This document shows positions 15,590-23,861 of a stretch of 56,745 bases of DNA, piece after piece. The DNA is taken from positions 1 to 56,745 of the forward strand of contig CACWKD010000032.1 in the NCBI GenBank assembly GCA_902761345.1, in the 5' to 3' direction. This stretch comes from an uncultured Ruminococcus sp. (GTDB lineage: Bacteria > Bacillota > Clostridia > Oscillospirales > Acutalibacteraceae). Position 1 is the stretch's first letter, and each line of letters opens with the position of its first letter. Below the pieces are notes generated by a model. That model saw nothing but the letters and a program-made list of their open reading frames with translations. It was not told where the DNA came from and searched no databases. Position numbers and translations under genes: made by a program.

Positions 15590-15622
15590 AAATGCAGCCC
15601 GCAAAGCAGAGCGGGCTGATTT
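15590..15622 (-). terminator. ybeY terminator
   Basis: CAGCCCGC AAAGCAGA GCGGGCTG, followed on the minus strand by CATTTTTTG. It closes the phoH-ybeY unit. Confidence 0.75.
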
Positions 15623-15634
15623 TGGTAAACGGTA

Positions 15635-16138
15635 TCAGTTATCGTCAATGACATATGATGAGGAAGCAGGAAGTCCGAGCTGTTCCATAACAAGTTCTTC
15701 CTTTTCTCTCATATGTACCCTTTCAAGTCCTGTTTCGTGGTCATATCCCAGAAGATGCAGTACAGAATGCGCGGTAAGATAACCTACCTCTCTTTGCAGA
15801 CTGTGACCGTAAAGCTCAGCTTGGTCAACTGCCTTTTCCATGGAAATAACAACATCTCCAAGCATTTTTGCACCGGTTGTCGGGTCAACGTCATAATTAC
15901 CGTTTTCGCCCAGCGGGAACGACAATACATCGGTTGCCGAGTCAATATTTCTGTACTGGAGATTAAGCTTGTGTATTTCCTCGTTGTCAACAAATGTTAC
16001 GCTTATCTCGGCAGATCCCTCAAACTGCTCAAGCTTTAAAACTGCGTTGCAGCAGCGGCGAACAAGCATACGCATACCTGTCGGGATTTTTACTTTTTTC
16101 TGTTTGTTGGTTATTACAACTCTAATTTTATCAGTCAT
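15635..16138 (-). CDS. ybeY: rRNA maturation RNase YbeY
   Basis: 167-residue zinc metalloenzyme that processes the 3' end of 16S rRNA and takes part in ribosome quality control. The metal motif HSVLHLLGYDH gives His124, His128 and His134. The YRNIDSATDVLSFP segment upstream is family-typical. Its start overlaps the phoH stop by four bases, the usual phoH-ybeY coupling. Confidence 0.95.
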   Translation of the reverse strand: MTDKIRVVITNKQKKVKIPTGMRMLVRRCCNAVLKLEQFEGSAEISVTFVDNEEIHKLNLQYRNIDSATDVLSFPLGENGNYDVDPTTGAKMLGDVVISMEKAVDQAELYGHSLQREVGYLTAHSVLHLLGYDHETGLERVHMREKEELVMEQLGLPASSSYVIDDN

Positions 16139-17109
16139 TTGTTATGCCTTGCCTCCTCTATTTTAGCATACGCTTTAATTATATCCTGCACAAGCTTATG
16201 TCTTACAACGTCTTTCTCGCTGAAAGTTACCTGCGCAATATCGTCTATGTTTCTGAGAACCTTAATACATTCCTTTAGTCCGCTGCGGCTGCCGTTTGGC
16301 AGATCGATCTGTGTAATGTCGCCCGTTATAACCATTTTGGAGTTAAATCCAAGTCTTGTAAGAAACATCTTCATCTGTTCGCCTGTGGTGTTCTGAGCCT
16401 CGTCAAGGATAATAAAGCTGTCGTCAAGGGTACGTCCTCTCATATAAGCAAGGGGAGCTACCTCGATGTTTCCTCTTTCAACATACCTCTGATAAGTTTC
16501 TGCGCCGAGCATATCGAAAAGTGCGTCATACAGCGGACGAAGATACGGGTCAACCTTGCTTTGCAGATCTCCGGGCAAAAATCCGAGTTTTTCGCCTGCC
16601 TCAACAGCAGGACGGGTAAGGATTATCCTGTTTATTTCGTGCGCTCTGAATGCCGTAACAGCCATAGCAACAGCAAGGTAAGTTTTTCCTGTTCCCGCAG
16701 GGCCTACTCCAATGGTTATAGTGTTGTTTTTGATAGCGTCACAGTATTTTTTCTGTCCGATAGTTTTTGGCTTTATCGGCTTTCCTTTTGCCGTAACACA
16801 TATACAGTCGCCTGTAAGCTGTGAAAGATTGGTTTCTCCACCCTCGTTTACAAGGGATATACAGTAGCGTACATTCTGTTCGTTGAGAGTTTCACCCTTA
16901 TTAATGAGGGAAAGCAGGCTCTCTATCGCGCGGCAGGCAAGGGATACTTTTTCAGCGTCGCCGCATACTTTAAGCTCCGACCCACGCACGATAACCCGAA
17001 CGCCGTATTCGTTTTCGATCAGCTTGATATTTTCGTCAAAGCTGCCGAAAAGCATAACAGCTTGTTCCATACGCTCTATATTGATTATCTGTTCCGTCAA
17101 TCTTTTCAC
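16135..17109 (-). CDS. phoH: PhoH-family ATPase
   Basis: 324 residues, an RNA-associated P-loop ATPase conserved next to ybeY. An N-terminal KH-like region with VRVIVRGSELKVCG (about 33-46) is followed by the PhoH core. Walker A is GVGPAGTGKT, with LTRPAVEAGEKLGFLPGD, then FIILDEAQNTTGEQMKMFLTR and VITGDITQIDLP. It overlaps ybeY by four bases and has its own upstream promoter. Confidence 0.94.
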   Translation of the reverse strand: MKRLTEQIINIERMEQAVMLFGSFDENIKLIENEYGVRVIVRGSELKVCGDAEKVSLACRAIESLLSLINKGETLNEQNVRYCISLVNEGGETNLSQLTGDCICVTAKGKPIKPKTIGQKKYCDAIKNNTITIGVGPAGTGKTYLAVAMAVTAFRAHEINRIILTRPAVEAGEKLGFLPGDLQSKVDPYLRPLYDALFDMLGAETYQRYVERGNIEVAPLAYMRGRTLDDSFIILDEAQNTTGEQMKMFLTRLGFNSKMVITGDITQIDLPNGSRSGLKECIKVLRNIDDIAQVTFSEKDVVRHKLVQDIIKAYAKIEEARHNK

Positions 17110-17164
17110 CGACCTTTAAAGAGTAGAATGTTCCGATATATATATTATCGGTGGTTCGAGAGAT

Positions 17165-17193
17165 ATTATAACACAAATTTTTGAAAATGTCAT
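17165..17193 (-). promoter_or_regulatory. phoH-ybeY promoter
   Basis: Minus strand ATGACA (17193-17188), a 17-base spacer, then TATAAT (17170-17165), 56 bases upstream of phoH. Between here and 17477 the sequence is very AT-rich, with no gene. Confidence 0.65.
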
Positions 17194-17477
17194 TAAAAAA
17201 ACAATAAATTTATTAATAATTTTGAAATTTTATAAAAATTAACCAAACGCTGAAAACGATTTTCGGGAAAATATACGGTTTTTTTATGTAACTTTTGTAA
17301 AAACTTACAAATTATTAATCTCTAAGAAAAAAACAGTTTGTTACAATTTCAACCTTGAATATTAGATTTTCGTCAATTTAACCTATAACAAAGCAAATTG
17401 TACAAAGCATAAACTTGAGCTTACACCTAATTGCACAAAAATTTTTTGAAAAGATTTAAAAATACCCCGAATAGCTA

Positions 17478-17506
17478 TTGACAAAAATCCATAGGCAGTG
17501 TATAAT
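17478..17506 (+). promoter_or_regulatory. ylxM-ffh-rpsP promoter
   Basis: TTGACA (17478-17483), a 17-base spacer, then TATAAT (17501-17506): exact consensus, 46 bases before the ylxM start. Confidence 0.85.
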
Positions 17507-17551
17507 GTCATCTGTAAAGTAAAAACCTTTACAGCGTTGGGCGGTGAACTT

Positions 17552-17920
17552 GTGGAAAAGAATATGAGAATAGCGTATCTCTATGATTTCTATGGGGAGA
17601 TCCTTTCTGAAAAACAGCAGCTTATATTTGAGATGTACTATAACGACGACTGTTCTCTTGGGGAGATAGGCGAGCAGATAGGTATCAGCCGTCAAGGGGT
17701 ACGGGACTGCGTTAAGAGATGTGAAACCGCGCTTTCCGAGATGGAGCAAAAGCTTGGACTTGCTGCGAAATTTGAGGAAATGACAGAGGATCTGGACAGA
17801 ATAAAACATTCGGCTGTTTTTGCTTATGAGGCGTTAGCGGATAAGAACGGCTGTGACGATATACGGCAGAGTATAGATGATATTATCAAGACTGCCGAAG
17901 CACTAAAAAACAAATTCTGA
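17552..17920 (+). CDS. ylxM: YlxM/p13 family putative DNA-binding/SRP-associated protein
   Basis: 122 residues. The family pattern EKNMRIAYLYDFYGEILSEKQ, then YYNDDCSLGEIGEQIGISRQGVRDCVKR, is a sigma-4-like HTH. It sits directly before ffh, as usual. In streptococci YlxM binds the SRP RNA and modulates Ffh. The start is GTG 17552, with GGGCGGTG upstream. Earlier frames would begin at the promoter itself. Transcribed with ffh, which starts 18 bases later. Confidence 0.9.
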   Translation: MEKNMRIAYLYDFYGEILSEKQQLIFEMYYNDDCSLGEIGEQIGISRQGVRDCVKRCETALSEMEQKLGLAAKFEEMTEDLDRIKHSAVFAYEALADKNGCDDIRQSIDDIIKTAEALKNKF

Positions 17921-17938
17921 CAATAGGGAGTGTATGCA

Positions 17939-19318
17939 GTGGCATTTGAGGGACTTTCCGAAAAGCTGACTAATGCTTTCAAAAAGCTTAAAAATAAGGG
18001 TAAGCTCACCGAGAGTGACGTAAAAGAGGCAATGCGTGAAGTTCGTATGGCTCTGCTTGAAGCTGATGTAAACTATAAGGTTGCCAAGGATTTTACAAAT
18101 AAAATAACAGAACGTGCCGTAGGTTCAGACGTAATGGAGAGCCTTACTCCTGCACAGATGGTAATTAAAATTGTAAACGAAGAACTGACAGAGCTTATGG
18201 GCGGAGAAGAGGTAAGACTGAATTTTCCGAGCAAGCCGCCGTGTGTCATTATGATGTGCGGACTTCAGGGTTCGGGTAAAACAACGCATACGGGCAAGCT
18301 TGCAAAAATGCTCAAAAAACAGAACCACAGACCTCTTGTAGTAGGCTGTGATATTTACCGTCCTGCCGCTATCGAACAGCTTAGAGTTGTAGCGTCGCAG
18401 GCAGGAGTTCCGATATTCGAGCAGGGTACGCAGGATCCTGTAAAAACAGCGCAGCAGGCTATAAAGCATGCCCGTGACCACGGAAACGATATTGTTATTC
18501 TCGATACCGCAGGCCGTCTGCATATAGACGAGGCTTTGATGGGAGAACTCGAGAGAATTAAAAAAGCGGTAGAGCCGCAGGAGATACTGCTTGTAGTTGA
18601 CTCTATGACAGGTCAGGACGCTGTAAATGTTGCAAAGTCGTTTAACGAACTGCTTGACATTACGGGCGTTATTCTTACAAAGCTTGACGGTGATACAAGA
18701 GGCGGCGCAGCGCTGAGCGTAAAAGCTGTTACAGGCAAGCCTATCAAATATGCGGGTACAGGCGAGAAGCTTGATGACCTTGAAATATTCCACCCCGACA
18801 GAATGGCGTCAAGAATACTCGGAATGGGCGATATGTTAACGCTTATAGAAGAGGCTGAGGAAAAGCTTGACAGAAAAAAAGCCGAGGAAATGGCTGAGAA
18901 GCTTACAAAGAGCCAGATGGATTTCAATGATCTGCTTGAACAGTTTGCTCAGATAAAGAAAATGGGACCTATAAAGGGCTTGCTTTCAAAGCTTCCCGGT
19001 ATGGAAAAGCAGCTCCAGGATGTTGAAATAGATGACAGGCAGATAGACAGGATCGAGGCAATAATACTTTCAATGACGCCTGAGGAGAGAGCAAAGCCCT
19101 CTGTTATAAACCCGTCAAGAAAGAGAAGAATTGCGGCAGGTTCAGGTATGAAAGTCGAGGACGTAAACCGTCTTATAAAACAGCTTGAGCAAATGCAGAA
19201 AATGATCAAAAAGGTCACTAACAAAAAAGGCAAAAAGAAGTATAAGAAACTCCCCGGACTCGGCGGCGGTCCTATGGGCGGCGGCTTTGGAGGAATGGGC
19301 GGTTTCGGCGGCTTTTAA
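17939..19318 (+). CDS. ffh: Signal recognition particle protein Ffh
   Basis: 459-residue SRP GTPase that binds signal sequences of nascent membrane proteins and targets ribosomes to FtsY/SecYEG. The N domain starts MAFEGLSEKL (GTG 17939 with GGGAG upstream; the nearby ATG does not match the family). G1 is GLQGSGKTT (108-116), then DTAGRLHIDE, TKLDGDTRGGAAL. The methionine-rich M domain is at about 300-440, with GMGDMLTLIEEAEE and SGMKVEDVNRLIKQ. It ends in a glycine/methionine tail, GGGPMGGGFGGMGGFGGF. FtsY is not in the window. Confidence 0.97.
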   Translation: MAFEGLSEKLTNAFKKLKNKGKLTESDVKEAMREVRMALLEADVNYKVAKDFTNKITERAVGSDVMESLTPAQMVIKIVNEELTELMGGEEVRLNFPSKPPCVIMMCGLQGSGKTTHTGKLAKMLKKQNHRPLVVGCDIYRPAAIEQLRVVASQAGVPIFEQGTQDPVKTAQQAIKHARDHGNDIVILDTAGRLHIDEALMGELERIKKAVEPQEILLVVDSMTGQDAVNVAKSFNELLDITGVILTKLDGDTRGGAALSVKAVTGKPIKYAGTGEKLDDLEIFHPDRMASRILGMGDMLTLIEEAEEKLDRKKAEEMAEKLTKSQMDFNDLLEQFAQIKKMGPIKGLLSKLPGMEKQLQDVEIDDRQIDRIEAIILSMTPEERAKPSVINPSRKRRIAAGSGMKVEDVNRLIKQLEQMQKMIKKVTNKKGKKKYKKLPGLGGGPMGGGFGGMGGFGGF

Positions 19319-19384
19319 AATTTGATTTCAGCCCGAATTTCGGGAGAAATATATAACAACCCTTTGTGGTGGAGGTGAAAAGAA

Positions 19385-19624
19385 ATGGTAAAGATCAGAC
19401 TTCGTCGTATGGGTGCTAAAAAAGCTCCTTTCTATCGTATCGTTGTTGCTGACAGCAGATATCCGAGAGACGGACGTTTTATAGAGGAGATCGGTTACTA
19501 CAATCCTATCTCTGAGCCCGTACAGCTTAAGGTTGACGCTGATAAGGCAAAGAAGTGGCTTGCTGACGGTGCGCAGCCGACAGATACAGTAAGAGCACTG
19601 CTTAAGAAGGCAAATGTACTTTAA
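19385..19624 (+). CDS. rpsP: 30S ribosomal protein S16
   Basis: 79 residues, normal length. It starts [33 protein letters not shown], the S16 signature. GGAGGTG lies just upstream. It is followed by the remains of khpA. In most Firmicutes rpsP-khpA-rimM-trmD-rplS follow in order; rimM, trmD and rplS are absent here. Confidence 0.97.
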   Translation: MVKIRLRRMGAKKAPFYRIVVADSRYPRDGRFIEEIGYYNPISEPVQLKVDADKAKKWLADGAQPTDTVRALLKKANVL

Positions 19625-19705
19625 TTAAAGTGCCTTGATGACTGTACACCCTTTTTTGGTGTGCATTCGTTATTATTATTACAGACTAAAAATGAAAGGA
19701 GCATT

Positions 19706-19836
19706 ATGAGAATGGAAGAGTTACTTGTTACTATTGCTAAGGGGGTAAGCAGGGAAGAATAGCAAAAGCTATCCGTACTGTTGCAAGAGCTGCCGCTGTT
19801 AAGGCGAATACAAAGATAGTTGTAGAGATAGACTGA
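19706..19836 (+). pseudogene. khpA: khpA (KH-domain RNA-binding protein) with internal deletion and frameshift
   Basis: ATGAGAATG at 19706 opens a frame reading MRMEELLVTIAK, the exact KhpA N-terminus, but stops at 19760-19762. One frame over, from about 19742, the sequence reads GKQGRIAKAIRTVARAAAVK and ANTKIVVEID before TGA 19834, the exact C-terminus with the GxxG region cut. The intact family is about 75-80 residues, so roughly 35-40 codons are missing between 19740 and 19745. KhpA pairs with KhpB/EloR in a global RNA chaperone and is dispensable in some species. A second intact copy elsewhere cannot be excluded. The junction has short G-rich microhomology (AAGGG/GGGTAAG). Confidence 0.88.
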
Positions 19837-19850
19837 TTTTCTGTAATGAT

Positions 19851-20636
19851 ATGAGATATTTTATTGATTTCGAAGCTGCGCAGCCGTCTAACGATATAAT
19901 ATCGGTTGGCTGTGTAGATGAAAACGGAAGATCTTTTTATACACTGGTGCAGCCGGGTAAAAACGTTTGCATAAGTGAATTTATTACAGAGCTTACAGGT
20001 ATCACAAGCGAACAGATCAGCGAAGCTCCAAATGCCGATCAAGCGTTTAGAGAGTTGTTTGAGTGGATCGATAAAACCCAGACCGTAAAGTTTATATGTT
20101 ACGGTGATTGTGACAAAGTATTTGTAAAGCGTACAATGAGCTATGTTACGGATTTTATCGCACAGTGTATGCTGAGCTTGATATTTGCAAGAATTGAAGA
20201 TTATTCGTTTGACGTAATGCGCCATTTTAAGATAAACGAACGTATATCGCTTAATACTGCGATGGAGTATTACATGGGAGCAGCAGTGCCGAAGATACAC
20301 AACGCACTTATCGACGCATTACATCTTATGTATATTTACAGCCGTGTGGAAAAGGACGATCCGCCAAAGATATGTCCGTTCCCCGAAAAACAAAGAAAGC
20401 CTAAAGCCAAAGTGAAAAAACCTGCTCCGCAAAAATCCAAGGAAAAAGTTTTTGTGATGAACGGCGAGGAGAAAAAAGGATTTAGATCCTATGCGGCGGC
20501 GTCCGACTGGTTAATATCAGAGGCGAAAAGCTATAACAAAAATAAAGACGGAAATAAAAACCGTGTGGCAAGCAAGATAGCTGCGGCGGCTGCAAAAAAT
20601 AAGAGTTACTTTGGATATGCTTGGTCAACCGAATAA
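19851..20636 (+). CDS. DEDDh-type 3'-5' exonuclease-like protein
   Basis: 261 residues. The N-terminal domain has exo motif I FIDFEA (Asp6, Glu8), a motif II-like ICYGDCDKVFV, and motif III HNALIDALHLMY (His-x4-Asp), as in RNase T/DnaQ and KapD-like nucleases. The C-terminal ~90 residues are basic (KPKAKVKKPAPQKSK) followed by a small helical region ending near YFGYAWSTE, which I do not recognise. The start ATG 19851 lies 14 bases after the khpA remnant with no clear ribosome-binding site. Its place in the S16 operon instead of rimM suggests local rearrangement. Confidence 0.75.
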   Translation: MRYFIDFEAAQPSNDIISVGCVDENGRSFYTLVQPGKNVCISEFITELTGITSEQISEAPNADQAFRELFEWIDKTQTVKFICYGDCDKVFVKRTMSYVTDFIAQCMLSLIFARIEDYSFDVMRHFKINERISLNTAMEYYMGAAVPKIHNALIDALHLMYIYSRVEKDDPPKICPFPEKQRKPKAKVKKPAPQKSKEKVFVMNGEEKKGFRSYAAASDWLISEAKSYNKNKDGNKNRVASKIAAAAAKNKSYFGYAWSTE

Positions 20637-20649
20637 AAGCTGTAATATG

Positions 20650-20683
20650 ATAATAACCGACACTGTTTAGTGCCGGTATTATT
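20650..20683. terminator. Terminator between convergent genes
   Basis: AATAACCGACACTG TTTA(G) TGCCGGTATT with T/A tracts on both sides, between the exonuclease and spoVAC. Confidence 0.7.
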
Positions 20684-21121
20684 TTACCCAAAAATCGCAA
20701 GTATAATTCCGTAGATAACTCCCGCAAGAGTACCATACACGATTACAGGGCCTGCTATTATGAACATTTTTGCGCCAAGTCCGAGAATATAACCCTCTGA
20801 TTTAAACTCTATTGCAGGGGAGGCAACAGAGTTTGCAAAGCCTGTTATCGGGACTAAAGTTCCTGCGCCTGCGTGTTTTGCTATGGAGTCGTAAACCTTC
20901 AGAGCTGTAAGAAGCACACCTATAAAAATAAGTGTTATCGATGTCCAAGCTCTTGCGTTTGTTTCAACAGCGCCGTAATATGTGTAAAGATTAAAGAATG
21001 CCTGTCCTATCATACAGATAAATCCGCCTACAAAAAATGCCCACAGACAGTTTTTAATGAGATTACTGTTGGGGGATTTTTCTTCTGTAAGCTTTTGGTA
21101 ATCATTTTGAGATATATTCAT
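20684..21121 (-). CDS. spoVAC: Stage V sporulation protein AC
   Basis: 145-residue membrane protein. SpoVA proteins form the channel in the spore inner membrane that imports and releases dipicolinic acid; SpoVAC is reported to be mechanosensitive. Family landmarks: an N-terminal cytoplasmic stretch, then NCLWAFFVGGFICMIGQAFF, GAGTLVPITGFANSVASPAIEFKSEG as split segments, and GLGAKMFIIAGPVIVYGTLAGVIYG. Usually spoVAD and spoVAE follow. Here spoVAC is alone. It has a near-perfect SigG promoter. Confidence 0.93.
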   Translation of the reverse strand: MNISQNDYQKLTEEKSPNSNLIKNCLWAFFVGGFICMIGQAFFNLYTYYGAVETNARAWTSITLIFIGVLLTALKVYDSIAKHAGAGTLVPITGFANSVASPAIEFKSEGYILGLGAKMFIIAGPVIVYGTLAGVIYGIILAIFG

Positions 21122-21149
21122 TTACAAATTCCTTTCTTTGGTTTTATAG

Positions 21150-21179
21150 TATTATGAACAATTAGAGGAAGATTTATGC
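21150..21179 (-). promoter_or_regulatory. SigG-type forespore promoter of spoVAC
   Basis: On the minus strand GCATA (21179-21175), an 18-base spacer, then CATAATA (21156-21150). This fits the published B. subtilis SigG form GHATR-N18-CATXHTA at every specified base. It ends 28 bases before the spoVAC ATG, which fits forespore expression. Confidence 0.75.
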
Positions 21180-21346
21180 ACAGTAATATTTTTTGTTTGC
21201 CAAAACCTACAAGATAATTAACAAATTAAACCTTTATTTAAAACAAATTGTAAAATTAATTTTTTTGTCGATGTAATTCTTTATTTTGTAACAATTTTGT
21301 TGTATAATAAGCATTAGTTTGCAGAAGAATATTCGGAGGTTTGAGC

Positions 21347-22480
21347 GTGGAAATTTATCTTGACAATAGTGCAACTACAAAGCCGTGCAAAGAGGCTGTC
21401 GACAAGATGATATATGTGCTTGAAAATGTTTACGGCAACCCCTCGTCGCTGCACACTCTCGGGCTGAATGCAGAAAAAGAAGTTACTGCCGCAAGAAAAA
21501 TCACTGCCAAACAGTTAGGCGCAGAGGCTGATGAAATATACTTTACAAGCGGCGGCACAGAGGCGAATAACACTGCGGTTTTCGGGGCGGCTTATGCAAG
21601 AAGAAAAACGGGGAACAGGATCGTTACCACTGCTATTGAGCATTCATCTGTATATGAAAGCTGTAAGGAGCTTGAACGTCAGGGGTTTGAGGTGATATTT
21701 CTTGAACCCGAAAGAAACGGAAATATTTCAGCAGAGCAGCTTGCTGCGGCGATAGATAAAAATACGATACTTGTTTCGGTTATGATGATCAATAACGAAA
21801 CGGGTGTAAGGCTGCCTGTTGATAAGATCTCAAAGATAATTAAGAAAAATAACGCCCCTGCGCTGTTCCACTGCGACGCTGTTCAGGCGTTCGGAAAAGT
21901 ACCTGTAAAGCCCTCAAAAATAGGAGCAGACCTTTTAAGCGTATCTTCTCATAAGATACACGGGCCAAAGGGAGTAGGCGCATTGTACATTAAAAAAGGC
22001 ACTTATATCAAGCCTATTTTGTACGGCGGAGAGCAACAGAAAAAAATACGTCCCGGAACAGAAACTGTACCGCTGATTTGCGGATTTGGTGCGGCAATAG
22101 AAAATATAGGCAGTATGTCGGAAAATATGAATAAAGCTTCACTGCTTCACGATTATGCCGTAAAACGATTGTCTGAGATAAGCGGTGTTGAAATAAATTC
22201 TCCCGATGACGGTTTGCCGTACATACTCAACATCTCCGCAGTAGGCGTCAGAAGCGAAACTATGCTGCACTTTCTTGAAAAACAGGGCGTTTATATATCG
22301 AGCGGTTCAGCTTGCGCAAAGGGTAAGAAAAGTCACGTTCTTACTGCAATGGGACTTGACGGCGCAAGAATAGATTCGGCGCTGAGGATAAGTTTTTCAA
22401 AGTATTCGGAAATATCCGAGATAGATACTCTGGCGGCTTTTTTGCAGGAAGGTATGAGTACGCTTGTACATTCAAAATAA
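21347..22480 (+). CDS. iscS: Cysteine desulfurase (IscS/NifS-like)
   Basis: 377-residue PLP enzyme that takes sulfur from cysteine as a persulfide. EIYLDNSATTKPC opens the protein; TSGGTEANN, HCDAVQAFGK, then the PLP lysine in SVSSHKIHGPKG (Lys203). The sulfur-carrying Cys323 is in SSGSACAKGKKSH. GTG 21347 is chosen because CGGAGG lies 8 bases upstream; TTG 21341 would be too close. It is followed by thiI after 21 bases, so its main acceptor is probably ThiI for tRNA 4-thiouridine. Confidence 0.93.
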   Translation: MEIYLDNSATTKPCKEAVDKMIYVLENVYGNPSSLHTLGLNAEKEVTAARKITAKQLGAEADEIYFTSGGTEANNTAVFGAAYARRKTGNRIVTTAIEHSSVYESCKELERQGFEVIFLEPERNGNISAEQLAAAIDKNTILVSVMMINNETGVRLPVDKISKIIKKNNAPALFHCDAVQAFGKVPVKPSKIGADLLSVSSHKIHGPKGVGALYIKKGTYIKPILYGGEQQKKIRPGTETVPLICGFGAAIENIGSMSENMNKASLLHDYAVKRLSEISGVEINSPDDGLPYILNISAVGVRSETMLHFLEKQGVYISSGSACAKGKKSHVLTAMGLDGARIDSALRISFSKYSEISEIDTLAAFLQEGMSTLVHSK

Positions 22481-22501
22481 TTATATGAAAAGGAACGAGA
22501 T

Positions 22502-23674
22502 ATGAAAGAGATAATCCTTGCTAAGGTTGGCGAAACAGCGCTCAAGGGACTTAACAGAAAGAACTTTGAGGATATGCTGATAAAAAACATAAAAAGAAAA
22601 CTACATAAGCTGGGCAGATTTGAGGTTGTGTCGTCACAATCTACAATAAGAATCACTCCGCTCGATGATGATATAGATATGGACGATACAGCGCAGGCTG
22701 TCGGTCAGGTTTTCGGTATAGTGGCATACTCGAGAGCGTGTATTGCTCCCAAAGACCTTGAAGAAATAAAAAACGCTGCCGCTGAGTATCTGTCGGATAT
22801 TTTCGAGGATAACGTATCGTTTAAGGTTGAATCAAAGCGTTCGGATAAAAAATTCCCCTACGGCTCGCCTGAGATCTCAAAGGCAGTCGGAGGATTTCTT
22901 GCGGATACCTTCCCGAATACAACGGTAGACGTTCATGATCCCGATGTTATCGTAACCGTTGAGGTAAGAGATTTTGCCGCATATATTCATGCAAATGTAA
23001 TAGAGGGTGCGGGAGGCTTGCCTGTCGGTACGGGAGGTAAAGCCGCAATTCTTATCAGCGGTGGAATAGATAGTCCAGTTGCCGCATATATGATGGCAAA
23101 AAGGGGCGTTGAGCTTACAGCGATACATTTTGCAAGTCCGCCGTACACAAGCGACAGAGCAGAGGAAAAAGTAAAAACACTTCTGGAGCTTGTATCGGAA
23201 TATTCGGGCAAGATGACAATGTATACAGTCCCGTTTACAAAAATACAGGAGCAGATACAGAAAAACTGCCCCGAGGAGCTTTTCACTATCATAATGAGAA
23301 GACTTATGATGAATATTTCCAACCGTATAGCCGAGCAAAACGGCTGTCAGGCATTGATAACGGGAGAGAGTTTGGGTCAGGTTGCAAGTCAGACAATAGG
23401 CGCGCTTGCGTGTACCGATGAGGTGGCGCAGATACCTGTTTTCAGACCCCTTATAGGAATGGATAAGAAAGAGATCATCGCAATTGCGCATAAGATAAAC
23501 ACCTTTGAAACCTCGTGTCTGCCATATGAGGACTGCTGTACGGTGTTTACTCCAAGACACCCAAGAACAAGACCTAAGCTTGATTTGGTAAGAAAAGCTG
23601 AGGCAAGCGTGGATTGGGAGGATATGATAAATGAGGCTGTTGAGAACTTAAAAGTTACAAAAATAGGCGAGTAA
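22502..23674 (+). CDS. thiI: tRNA 4-thiouridine synthetase ThiI
   Basis: 390 residues. It adenylates U8 of tRNA and inserts sulfur from the persulfide of the upstream desulfurase. N-terminal ferredoxin-like/THUMP domains (KVGETALKGLNRKNFE, then EVRDFAAYIHANVIEGAGGLPVGTGGK as consecutive pieces), then the PP-loop ILISGGIDSPVAAYMMAKRG at about 180-199. The C-terminus has TGESLGQVASQT and TCLPYEDCC-like SCLPYEDCCTVFTPRHP. There is no C-terminal rhodanese domain, as in the Bacillus-type enzyme that depends on a dedicated partner. Confidence 0.96.
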   Translation: MKEIILAKVGETALKGLNRKNFEDMLIKNIKRKLHKLGRFEVVSSQSTIRITPLDDDIDMDDTAQAVGQVFGIVAYSRACIAPKDLEEIKNAAAEYLSDIFEDNVSFKVESKRSDKKFPYGSPEISKAVGGFLADTFPNTTVDVHDPDVIVTVEVRDFAAYIHANVIEGAGGLPVGTGGKAAILISGGIDSPVAAYMMAKRGVELTAIHFASPPYTSDRAEEKVKTLLELVSEYSGKMTMYTVPFTKIQEQIQKNCPEELFTIIMRRLMMNISNRIAEQNGCQALITGESLGQVASQTIGALACTDEVAQIPVFRPLIGMDKKEIIAIAHKINTFETSCLPYEDCCTVFTPRHPRTRPKLDLVRKAEASVDWEDMINEAVENLKVTKIGE

Positions 23675-23861
23675 ATTTAATACAATGTTTAAAGTTTATT
23701 GTATTCAATATATTTTCTTGAATTTCTTATTTATCTCTATTGATTTTATCTATTGAAATTTTTCTGCTTTTTCATTAATATATTATTATGGCGAGAAATA
23801 GAATGAAAAAGTTTATGCTGCAATTAATACAGCTTTATATAAGACAGGAGGTTAATCTGAA

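Noticed and set aside
23679-23705. AATACAAT/ATTGTATT stem after thiI
   Set aside because: An 8-base AT-only stem with no T tract is too weak to call a terminator.
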